DNA from: Campylobacter concisus
Lineage (GTDB): Bacteria > Campylobacterota > Campylobacteria > Campylobacterales > Campylobacteraceae
Assembly: GCF_001891085.1 (NCBI RefSeq)
Contig: NZ_JXUP01000010.1
Location: 33,628 to 97,627, forward strand
Length of the DNA: 64,000 bases
Direction: 5' to 3'
Shown: positions 28,216 to 35,744 of the stretch, one piece after another
Layout of the letters: each line of letters starts with the position of its first letter
How positions within the stretch are numbered: position 1 is the first letter of the stretch
The notes under the pieces: model-generated
Seen by the model: only the letters and a program-made list of their open reading frames with translations
What the model was told of the DNA's origin: nothing
Database searches by the model: none
Program-made: the position numbers and the translations under genes

Positions 28216-28974
28216 TTAATGAGGCTTTTTGATGCCCTCATTTAGTTCTTTTTCGTGAATTTTCTTTGCAGCCTCGGCTAACTCACCTGGCTTTAAGACC
28301 TTAACAAGCTCTATCTCAAAAACGATAGTTTCGCCTCCAGGTATGCCCTCCATGCCGCTATCGCCATACGCAAGTTCTGGCGGGATAACAAATTTAAACT
28401 TATCGCCCTCTTTCATGAGCATTAAGCCCTCTTCAAGACCTGGGATCAAATTTAGCATAGAAAGATGAGCTGGAGCCTCTTTTGTCTCATCAAAGACCTT
28501 ACCATCGATAAAGCTAGCTTTGTAGTTTGCTATGATGATACTCTCTTGTTTTGGAGTCGCTCCCTTTTTGCTTGATTTTAAAATTTCATATTGCAATTTT
28601 GATTTTGTCGTTTTTACATTTTTATTTTTTGCATTTTTATCCATAAAAGCCTTGCCTTGCTTTAAATTCTCTTTAAGTATGGCGGCTTCTTTTTCTTTTA
28701 CTATCTTGTCTAAATTTTCAGCTCTTTTGTTTAGTAGCTTTGCTATCTCATCATCGCTTAGTTTTAGCTCTCCTTTTAGTGCATCACTAAAACCTTTGAT
28801 AACGGCCTCAGCATCGTAGCTAATACCTATTTGTTTTTGTTCAAGTAACCCTTTTAAAACATATCCACCACTTGTTGCTCCCATAGCATAAGACTCATTT
28901 GAATCTACATTTGCAAGCAAACCAGAAGCACTTAAGCTAAGAAGTAGCGTAAATTTTAAAACCTTATTTTTCAT
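28216..28974 (-). CDS. mccB: MccB, secreted FKBP-type peptidyl-prolyl isomerase
   Basis: 252 residues with a signal peptide (KNKVLKFTLLLSLSASGLLA). A helical FKBP_N dimerisation region (about 35-125, very Lys-rich) precedes the FKBP domain (about 150-240: NYKASFIDGKVFDET, PGLEEGLMLMKEGDKF, PPELAYG). It matches the Mip/FkpA class. In the Wolinella cluster the isomerase MccB is encoded directly after mccA and is thought to help fold the cytochrome. A hairpin lies between the two genes. Confidence 0.9.
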   Translation of the reverse strand: MKNKVLKFTLLLSLSASGLLANVDSNESYAMGATSGGYVLKGLLEQKQIGISYDAEAVIKGFSDALKGELKLSDDEIAKLLNKRAENLDKIVKEKEAAILKENLKQGKAFMDKNAKNKNVKTTKSKLQYEILKSSKKGATPKQESIIIANYKASFIDGKVFDETKEAPAHLSMLNLIPGLEEGLMLMKEGDKFKFVIPPELAYGDSGMEGIPGGETIVFEIELVKVLKPGELAEAAKKIHEKELNEGIKKPH

Positions 28975-28993
28975 ATCAAACCCTTAAGATTAA

Positions 28994-29013
28994 AGGGGCT
29001 AAAACTAGCCCCT
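28994..29013 (-). terminator. Hairpin in the mccA-mccB gap (partial terminator or 3' stabiliser)
   Basis: A perfect 8-bp stem (AGGGGCTA / TAGCCCCT) with a 4-base loop. On the minus strand it is followed by TTTAATCTT. It lies 5 bases after the mccA stop, with mccB starting 20 bases further on. It probably lowers downstream expression relative to mccA or protects the mccA message. Confidence 0.65.
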
Positions 29014-29018
29014 AAATG

Positions 29019-31085
29019 CTATAAATTTTTATTCAAAATTCTTTGAGCTTCTTTTATATACTCTTTTGATGCATCGAGTTTTTGTTTAGTAAATTTAAAT
29101 CCGTGCATACCCCACGAACCATCTTTTTCAACCATATCGATGATCTCTTGAGCATTTTGGATAAGCTCATAAACTCTTACTTTATCACTTGCATCAAGTT
29201 TTTTAGTCTCAAGTAGTGAGTAAAGTCCTTCAATACCAATCTTAACTTCAGAGAATTCATTCTTAACTGGAGTTTGCCATCCCATAACTTCATCATAAAC
29301 TTGTTTTTGGTTTTTGAAGTGAAGTGTTGGTTTTAGCTCAGATAGTACTGGGCTGTGGCAGCCTTTGGTATCTTTCATATCTTTATCAGCCCAAGATGTT
29401 CTAGCGCACGCCCACATCAAGTCAACGTAGTTATGGCCATTTTTATCTCTCTCAAAGTGCCAATCTTTAGCATCTCTTGGACCTTTAGCAGCATCGCCTG
29501 GTACTAGAGATTTCTCTTTTGGATCAACCATGATCTTCCAGATGTGAGATCTTCTTTGAGTATCAAAGCCAGCGTTGTCTTGGAACTGAACAGCATAGAA
29601 ATTCTCACAACTCATCATAAATGGCATGTGGCAAGATGCACAAGTGTTATCTTTGTGAGTATCTGCTTTAGATGCGATATATGCTTGAGTTTCGTGGCAA
29701 TCTTTACACTCTTTTCTAATCTTTGGTTTAGTATAGAATGAGCTTAGATAGCCTTGTTCTGAATTATAGTTCATACCTGTTACACTCTTATCACCTACAA
29801 CTGGACCTGTGTTATCGTGTGGATCGTGGCAAGTAACACATCTCATACCTTTGTCGTAGTGAGCTGTAAAGTATGATTGTGAACCTTCAGAACCACATCC
29901 TGGTCCCATTGATTTAAATTTAGAGCTAAGTGATAGATCAAGCTTACCGTTATTAAGCGGATTAGCACGAGCTAGATCTGGGCTAAAGTTAAACCTTTGG
30001 TGGCAGCGTTCGCAGTTTGATGTTCTAAAATTTGTAGCCCCATCAAGGTGACCGCCAGCTCCGTGGCACTCCTCACAGCTTACACCTTTTGAGATAGTGT
30101 GTTTTTGAAGCTCTTTGGCATTACCAAGTGCTGCGTAAAATTCTGCTTTTGATTTGAAATCAAATTTAACTGGGTGACAAACTTCACAATATGATGAGTT
30201 TGCTTGGAAAAACATTGATTTTTTATGTTTTGCGGCGTATGAAGCTAGACCTCTGACATATCCGCCATTGTCGCCATACTCTTCAAGAGTGCCAGGAAAT
30301 TCTGGAACAAGCTCTTTTATCTTTTTAACAGTTGCGTCGTCTAAATTTAACGCCCATGTTCTTTGCCATTGGTTACCACCAGCTACGATCTGACCTGTAC
30401 CATCTCTTAGCAAACCGCCCTCAACGTAGTAAGTACCACGAAGTAGCCACGCATCAACGTAGCCCATTTTGGTTCTTAAGTGACCAACAGTTGCGTATAT
30501 GACATCTGGAGTGATACCTTTTGGAAGGATAGAAGCCGTATCTTTGTCAAATACTGGCTCAGTTAGGTTGTTATTAACCTCTGGGTGCTCACCAGGGAAA
30601 CGCATAGTAGTTGCGTGGCGAGATCTGCTCCACACTTCATACTGAGCTGGGTGACACTCACCGCACTTTTCTGGTCCTACAAATTTGTTAGGAAACTGAA
30701 GCGATGAAGTGGCTGGAATTCTATACATCATAGAACTATAGCCCTTACCGCCATCTCTTTTGCTAAGCTTTGACATATCAAAGCCATGTCCCTCGGCAAG
30801 CCACTCTAAGCCACGGTCGTGAACGACCATTTTACCGACGGTTTTACCACCATACTTTGTAAAAATAGGGTGGTTTTTAAATAACCAGTTATACATCTCT
30901 TGCTCTTCTACGACGTAGTCTTGCAAGGAGATAACACCTCTACTTTGCAGTGTGCCTTTAGGATTTGCGATAACATCACGTGCTTTATCGGACATCTGCA
31001 TATTATGCTCTTCGCAACAGGCTTGTGAAGCGAAGATGCTAACACCCATGAGCAAACCAGCTAAGGCTTTTTGTAGATTTCTCAT
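29019..31085 (-). CDS. mccA: MccA, octahaem cytochrome c sulfite reductase
   Basis: 688 residues with a signal peptide (LLMGVSIFASQA). Seven CxxCH haem sites are visible (CGEC at 141, CEVC at 300, CEEC at 337, CERC at 358, CVTC at 416, CKDC at 460, CASC at 482). An eighth, special site has its first Cys at 560, fifteen intervening residues, and CH at 576-577: this is CX15CH, the active-site haem of MccA. Cys397 and Cys493 are 96 apart, like the copper ligands reported for the Wolinella enzyme (399 and 495). It reduces sulfite to sulfide in the periplasm using electrons from MccCD. AAAGGAGGG precedes the ATG. Confidence 0.94.
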   Translation of the reverse strand: MRNLQKALAGLLMGVSIFASQACCEEHNMQMSDKARDVIANPKGTLQSRGVISLQDYVVEEQEMYNWLFKNHPIFTKYGGKTVGKMVVHDRGLEWLAEGHGFDMSKLSKRDGGKGYSSMMYRIPATSSLQFPNKFVGPEKCGECHPAQYEVWSRSRHATTMRFPGEHPEVNNNLTEPVFDKDTASILPKGITPDVIYATVGHLRTKMGYVDAWLLRGTYYVEGGLLRDGTGQIVAGGNQWQRTWALNLDDATVKKIKELVPEFPGTLEEYGDNGGYVRGLASYAAKHKKSMFFQANSSYCEVCHPVKFDFKSKAEFYAALGNAKELQKHTISKGVSCEECHGAGGHLDGATNFRTSNCERCHQRFNFSPDLARANPLNNGKLDLSLSSKFKSMGPGCGSEGSQSYFTAHYDKGMRCVTCHDPHDNTGPVVGDKSVTGMNYNSEQGYLSSFYTKPKIRKECKDCHETQAYIASKADTHKDNTCASCHMPFMMSCENFYAVQFQDNAGFDTQRRSHIWKIMVDPKEKSLVPGDAAKGPRDAKDWHFERDKNGHNYVDLMWACARTSWADKDMKDTKGCHSPVLSELKPTLHFKNQKQVYDEVMGWQTPVKNEFSEVKIGIEGLYSLLETKKLDASDKVRVYELIQNAQEIIDMVEKDGSWGMHGFKFTKQKLDASKEYIKEAQRILNKNL

Positions 31086-31111
31086 GTGCCCTCCTTTAAA
31101 TTTTTATCCTA

Positions 31112-31126
31112 AAATCAAAATGATTT
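31112..31126. promoter_or_regulatory. Palindrome upstream of mccA, candidate regulator site
   Basis: AAATCA-AAA-TGATTT lies about 27 bases before the mccA start in the gap after the kinase gene. It could be an operator for the adjacent MccR regulator. Short A+T palindromes are common in such DNA, so confidence is low. Confidence 0.3.
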
Positions 31127-31180
31127 CATACTGATAATACTAACACCAAAAAAGGGTAGAAAAGGGGGAATTTTAATAAA

Positions 31181-32608
31181 TTATAAATTTTCGAAACTAA
31201 TTGTAAATGTAATACTATTTTCATCTACATTTCTAGCAAAGATTAGAGCGTTATTTTTACTAGCGATTAGCCGGCTCATATATAGACCAAGCCCACTGCC
31301 AGACTCTTTTGTGCTAAAGTGTGGCTCAAAGATAACCTTTAAAAACGAAGCCTTTATCGCTCCTGCATTATTTTGCACGCATAAATTTTTACGATTATCT
31401 TTTATGAAGGTATAAATTTTTATTACTCTTGGCTTTACATAGCTTTGTTTAAATGCATCTTTTGCGTTGTTTATAATATTTATTAAAATTTGGATTATTT
31501 CATTAAAATTCGCAAAAATCGTAAAATTTTCTCTTATATCGATCTCTATTTCGATTTGATATTTCTTAAGTGAGGCGTTTAGAATTTTTATAGTCTGATT
31601 TACCACTTCCTCTACGCTAAACTCCCTTTTTAAAGTATTTGGCTTAAAAAAGTTTTTAAAATCATCAACCGTTTCAGACATAAAATTTATCTGTTTGCTA
31701 GTCTCTTCTATAAACTCATAAATTTTTGCTTCATCAAGCTTTTTTCGCTCCTGATAGAGTTCTAAATTTATTAAAGCTGAGCTGATTTGAGCTAAAGGCT
31801 GCTTCCACTGATGTGAGATATTGCCTATCATCTCGCCCATTGAGGCTAGGCGGCTTTGATGTATCATTAGCTGCTCAGTCTGTCTTTTGCTCTCTTCGCC
31901 ACGCCTATGCATCTTATAAACAAGTAGCAAAAATATCCCAAATACAAAGGCTATCGCACTCATTATGATGACAACCTCTTTTAAATGGTAAGAAAAAATG
32001 GCACGTAGTGGGATTTTAAAAGATAGCATTGCCATCATCTCACTTGCCTCAGAAATTTTTCCATTTGAAATTTCATAACGATCCAACATCTGTTTTGGAG
32101 CACTTTCACTATTGTGACAGGCTAAGCAAGATGTATTTTGACTTCTTATAGGAAGCCCTACAAAAAATTGTGAGCCATTTTCATCTTTTATAATCTTTGA
32201 AAACTCACTAAATTTATTCTCTTTAAAGCCTCTTAATACCTGCGCTTCAAATTCATTTGGCTCATGAGCTTTATTTAAAGGTGCCATGGCGACTAGTTTG
32301 TAGTCAAAGTCAAGATTGTATTTTTTCTTTTGGATATTATAAATTTCGCGGCTTATATATGAAGATGAAAGCAGTCTCTCGTCAAAAAAATCCTCTTTTA
32401 TAATGCCATCACGCTTTAGCTGCTCTATTAGCGGACGCTGAACGCCTGCAATGTATTCTCTTACAGAATTTATACTCTCAAGCACATAATACGCCTCTTT
32501 TTTGGCATCTTTCATTGCAAGATTATTATAAAAATTTAAAACAAGTGCGGATATTAAGAGATAAACAAAGATAAAAACACTTACGATTAGCTGAAATTTA
32601 TATTTCAC
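31181..32608 (-). CDS. mccS: MccS, sensor histidine kinase with a haem-c-like periplasmic domain
   Basis: 475 residues from GTG 32608, overlapping the regulator gene by 11 bases. Membrane helices at about 7-28 and 210-232 enclose a periplasmic domain of the DUF3365/Tll0287 kind, containing CLACH at 161-165, a covalent haem-binding motif. The cytoplasmic part has the H-box LASMGEMIGNISHQW (His266) and a HATPase with GSGLGLYMSRLI. It probably senses a redox signal or sulfite and phosphorylates the neighbouring regulator. Symbol assigned by position and homology to the Wolinella two-component pair. Confidence 0.85.
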   Translation of the reverse strand: MKYKFQLIVSVFIFVYLLISALVLNFYNNLAMKDAKKEAYYVLESINSVREYIAGVQRPLIEQLKRDGIIKEDFFDERLLSSSYISREIYNIQKKKYNLDFDYKLVAMAPLNKAHEPNEFEAQVLRGFKENKFSEFSKIIKDENGSQFFVGLPIRSQNTSCLACHNSESAPKQMLDRYEISNGKISEASEMMAMLSFKIPLRAIFSYHLKEVVIIMSAIAFVFGIFLLLVYKMHRRGEESKRQTEQLMIHQSRLASMGEMIGNISHQWKQPLAQISSALINLELYQERKKLDEAKIYEFIEETSKQINFMSETVDDFKNFFKPNTLKREFSVEEVVNQTIKILNASLKKYQIEIEIDIRENFTIFANFNEIIQILINIINNAKDAFKQSYVKPRVIKIYTFIKDNRKNLCVQNNAGAIKASFLKVIFEPHFSTKESGSGLGLYMSRLIASKNNALIFARNVDENSITFTISFENL

Positions 32609-33287
32609 AAAGATAACCTACACCGTATAAATTTTTAATCACATCTTTGCCAAGCTTCCTTCTAAGCTCTTTTACGATCGTCTTTATCGCCTCTTTGCTT
32701 GGCTGCTCATACTCCCAAATATAATCAAAAATTTGTTCATAAGTTATAGTTTGATTTTTGTTGTTTAAAAAATACTCTAAAAGCCTACTTTCACTCTTAC
32801 TTAGATGAGAAATTTCACCATTTATATAAAGTACTTTTTTGCCAAAATCGTATTCTAATTCATCATTTAGCCTAAGAGTCGGCTTGCGTCCAACAAGCTC
32901 TAAAGCAACGTCTTCTAGGGCTTTTATAAATGACTTTTTATCATATGGCTTTGCAAGATACCTTGTGATCTTTAGCTCAACCGCTCTCCACAAATACTCT
33001 TGCTCGACGTGGCTTGATAAGATCACAATAGGAATTTTTTGATTTATAGTTCTTACTTTTTTAGCGATCTCTAGGCCATCGATATTTGGCACGCTTATAT
33101 CAAGCACCAAAACATCATAAGCATCGCTCATCGCTAGCTCAAGTGCATCATAGCCATCCGTTACACCATTTACTTCGGCAAAAAATAGTTCCAAAGAAGC
33201 ACAAATATTTTTTAAAATCGCCTCTTCATCTTCAAGGCAAAGAACCTTTTTGTTTGATAAAACGTCTAAAATATCATATTCTTGCAT
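32598..33287 (-). CDS. mccR: MccR, OmpR-family response regulator
   Basis: 229 residues: a receiver domain with acidic pocket CLEDEE, phospho-acceptor Asp63 in VLVLDISVPNIDG and the conserved Lys in LAKPYDKKS, followed by a winged-helix DNA-binding domain (from ~135; TIVKELRRKLGKDVI is the recognition region). It is the first gene of the minus-strand mcc set and probably regulates it. Confidence 0.88.
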   Translation of the reverse strand: MQEYDILDVLSNKKVLCLEDEEAILKNICASLELFFAEVNGVTDGYDALELAMSDAYDVLVLDISVPNIDGLEIAKKVRTINQKIPIVILSSHVEQEYLWRAVELKITRYLAKPYDKKSFIKALEDVALELVGRKPTLRLNDELEYDFGKKVLYINGEISHLSKSESRLLEYFLNNKNQTITYEQIFDYIWEYEQPSKEAIKTIVKELRRKLGKDVIKNLYGVGYLCEI

Positions 33288-33313
33288 AGCTTCATCTCGC
33301 TTTTTGAGCAGAT

Positions 33314-33320
33314 ATTATCA
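33314..33320 (-). promoter_or_regulatory. Possible -10 element (TGATAAT) upstream of mccR
   Basis: On the minus strand TGATAAT lies about 27 bases before the mccR start. No convincing -35 is seen. The rest of the 242-base gap to pyrE shows nothing else that I can support. Confidence 0.35.
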
Positions 33321-33529
33321 CTTGGTAGCTTAAAAAATAAGATTATCTAAAAAATAATTCATACCAATATAAAAGACAGATTACTTTTAAAAATTAAACT
33401 ATAAATTTTTGTTGAAGTGATTTGAAGTCTTGATTAAAATTTTTCTATGAGTACTATTTTGGATTTTCTAAAAATTTAGCTACCGATCAATTTTAAAAAA
33501 GAAAGATAGCTATATTTATAGTATAAATT

Positions 33530-34138
33530 TTAGTTACCTCTGCTTCCAGGTTTGATCGCTTTGCTTCCATTTTTACAAAGTGGGCAATGCTCAGGCTCAT
33601 AAATTTCAAACTCAAAATTTCCTAAAGCAAAAAACGGCTTATCGCTTGGTAGTTTGGCATTTGGCTTAGCTTCATTGTCTAAATTTGTAACCTTACAAAA
33701 GCCACGGTTCGCAAGTGCTGCAAAGCCAACTACCTCACCGCCAAGGCTCTCTATCACACGTGCTGCTTCAAGTGCCGAGCCGCCAGTCGTGATGATATCC
33801 TCACAAACGATAAATTTCTCACCCTTTTTTACCTCAAAACCACGCCTAAGACTCATTACCTTTTCAACTCGCTCTGTAAATATAAATCGCTTCTTTGCTG
33901 CGCGAGCTAGCTCATAGCCAGCTAAAATTCCTCCAAGTGCAGGCGAGCAAACGCTATCAAATCTAATGCCAAATTTCTCTATCACACGGGCAAGCTCATC
34001 AGCTAGCTTTCCAGCCAAAGCTGGGTCTTCAAGCACCTTTGCACTTTGGAGATAAAACTGCGAGTGATTGCCACTGCTTAGCAAAAAATGTCCCTCTAAA
34101 TACGCCCCAGCCTCTTTATAAATTTTCTCTAAATCCAT
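33530..34138 (-). CDS. pyrE: Orotate phosphoribosyltransferase
   Basis: 202 residues. It makes OMP from orotate and PRPP in pyrimidine biosynthesis. The PRPP-binding motif [18 protein letters not shown] is at about residue 108, and [14 protein letters not shown] lies upstream. The C-terminus carries a [10 protein letters not shown] segment that looks like an extra metal or redox knuckle, also common in epsilonproteobacterial PyrE. Single gene between the mcc cluster and the divergent antiporter gene. Confidence 0.94.
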   Translation of the reverse strand: MDLEKIYKEAGAYLEGHFLLSSGNHSQFYLQSAKVLEDPALAGKLADELARVIEKFGIRFDSVCSPALGGILAGYELARAAKKRFIFTERVEKVMSLRRGFEVKKGEKFIVCEDIITTGGSALEAARVIESLGGEVVGFAALANRGFCKVTNLDNEAKPNAKLPSDKPFFALGNFEFEIYEPEHCPLCKNGSKAIKPGSRGN

Positions 34139-34224
34139 CGTTTTTTCCTTTTAAAATTTACTCAAAATCTTAACACAAGCCCACTTAAGCCACTCTTTTT
34201 AAAATTTAATAAGCCACACATTTG

Positions 34225-34230
34225 TATAAT
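34225..34230 (+). promoter_or_regulatory. -10 box (TGTATAAT) of the antiporter-family gene
   Basis: A perfect extended -10 sits 28 bases before the preferred ATG at 34258. An in-frame TTG at 34222 would lie inside the promoter, so it is not the start. Confidence 0.6.
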
Positions 34231-34257
34231 CTCTCAACACTCACAAAAAGGACGCTC

Positions 34258-35624
34258 ATGCTTATATTTAATCCTGTTGTTTTTAGCATTTTGGTAATGA
34301 CGATACTTTGTCTATTGCGTTTTAACATTTTGCTTTCTATCCTTATCTCTGCTCTTGTTGCGGGAGTAATGTATAAGCATGGATTTAGTGGATTTGAAAG
34401 TGGCATTGCAGGTGGGATCGATAGTCTCTTTACAGCCCTAAAAGAGACTACACAAAGCCTCATAAGCGGTATGCAAGGCAATCTTGAAACATCGCTTAGT
34501 TATATTTTACTTGGTGCTTTAGCAGCCGCTATCGCAAATACAAATTTAACTGCTATCTTGATAAATGCTTTGAGTAAATTCCTTAGCTCAAATAAAGTGA
34601 TTTTTATACTAACTATCGCATTTATAGCGTGCTTATCTCAAAATTTAATCCCAGTTCACATAGCTTTTATACCTATTTTAATCCCGCCGCTTCTTGCTAT
34701 TATGAACAAAATGGGAATAGATAGACGTGCAGTGGCTTGTGCTTTGACATTTGGTCTTCAAGCACCTTATGTAAGCCTTAGCGTTGGCTTTGGTCTGCTT
34801 TTTCACAATATCTTAAAAAAAGAGCTAGCAAATAACGGCATAACAACATCTATTTCTGATATCTCTTCTGTTATGTGGATAGGTGGTGCTTCTATGCTTA
34901 TCGGACTTATCCTTGCTATACTTTTTTATGGCAAAAAAAGAGCTTATAAAACTTCAAAATTTGAAAAAGAAGAGCTTGATGAGATCGAGCGCGCAAAAAG
35001 CCTTGAGATGACTAAAAAAGAGTGGGCGGTTTTAGCTGGTGCAGTTGTGGCTTTTGGTGTGCAAATTTATACTGAGCTGCTACCTCTTGGCGCACTACTT
35101 GGACTTTTGGTTATGGTCGTTTTTGGCGGAATAGAATACAAAAAAGTAGATAAGATCATGGACAATGGCCTTGCTATGATGGGATTTATCGCTTTTATCA
35201 TGCTAGTTGCTGCAGGTTATGGCACTATCCTAAGAGAGAGTGGCGGAATAGACGAGCTTGTAAAATACGCTAGCTTGGTATCTGGTGGCAAGATAGGCGG
35301 AGCATTTTTGATGCTGCTTATCGGACTTCTCGTTACGATGGGCATAGGCACTAGCTTTGGCACGATACCTATCTTAGCCTCTATCTATGTGCCACTATGC
35401 GTTAGTCTTGGTTTTGGCGTACCAGCATCATCTTGTTAGTTGGTATAGCTGCGGCTCTAGGAGATGCTGGAAGTCCTGCAAGCGATAGCACACTTGGGCC
35501 AACAAGCGGTCTAAATGCTGATGGTGAGCACAACCACATATATGATACTTGTGTACCTACATTTGTATTTTTCAATATCCCACTTATCATCGGTGGCATA
35601 GTTGGAGCTATGATACTTGGATAA
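34258..35624 (+). pseudogene. Na+/H+ antiporter-family (NhaC-like) gene interrupted by one frameshift
   Basis: The start is ATG 34258 behind AAAAAGGA. The first frame encodes a polytopic protein (LIFNPVVFSILVM onward) that ends at TAG 35437-35439 after FGVPASSC. The next frame continues the same family at once with [20 protein letters not shown], followed by the C-terminal helix ([18 protein letters not shown]) to 35624. One missing base near 35425-35435, in a CATCATC stretch, restores a protein of about 455 residues, the normal family length. This may be a sequencing error, a strain-specific null allele or recoding. The family exchanges Na+ for H+ or a substrate; specificity is unknown. Confidence 0.78.
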
Positions 35625-35687
35625 AATTTGGCGTTAATTACGCCAAAATTCTTTTTATTTCTTCTACTTTTTATCAATATAAATTTT

Positions 35688-35701
35688 GGAACATCTTTTG
35701 C
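35688..35701 (+). promoter_or_regulatory. Sigma-54 promoter of the hook gene
   Basis: TTGGAACATCTTTTGCTT fits the -24/-12 consensus with GG at 35688-35689, exactly ten bases, then GC at 35700-35701. Transcription would start near 35713, about 30 bases before the flgE start. Hook genes are RpoN-dependent in Campylobacter. Confidence 0.85.
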
Positions 35702-35744
35702 TTTTGAAAAATATAAAAATTTAAAATGCAAAAAGGATAAGTCA

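Noticed and set aside
34222..34257. TTG start of the antiporter-family gene at 34222
   Set aside because: It overlaps the extended -10 box; ATG 34258 has a good Shine-Dalgarno site and the membrane protein begins there.
35628..35744. An N-terminal extension of the large flgE with an apparent signal peptide
   Set aside because: It covers the sigma-54 promoter at 35688-35701, and hook proteins begin at the MMRSLW segment; the Shine-Dalgarno site lies right before 35745.
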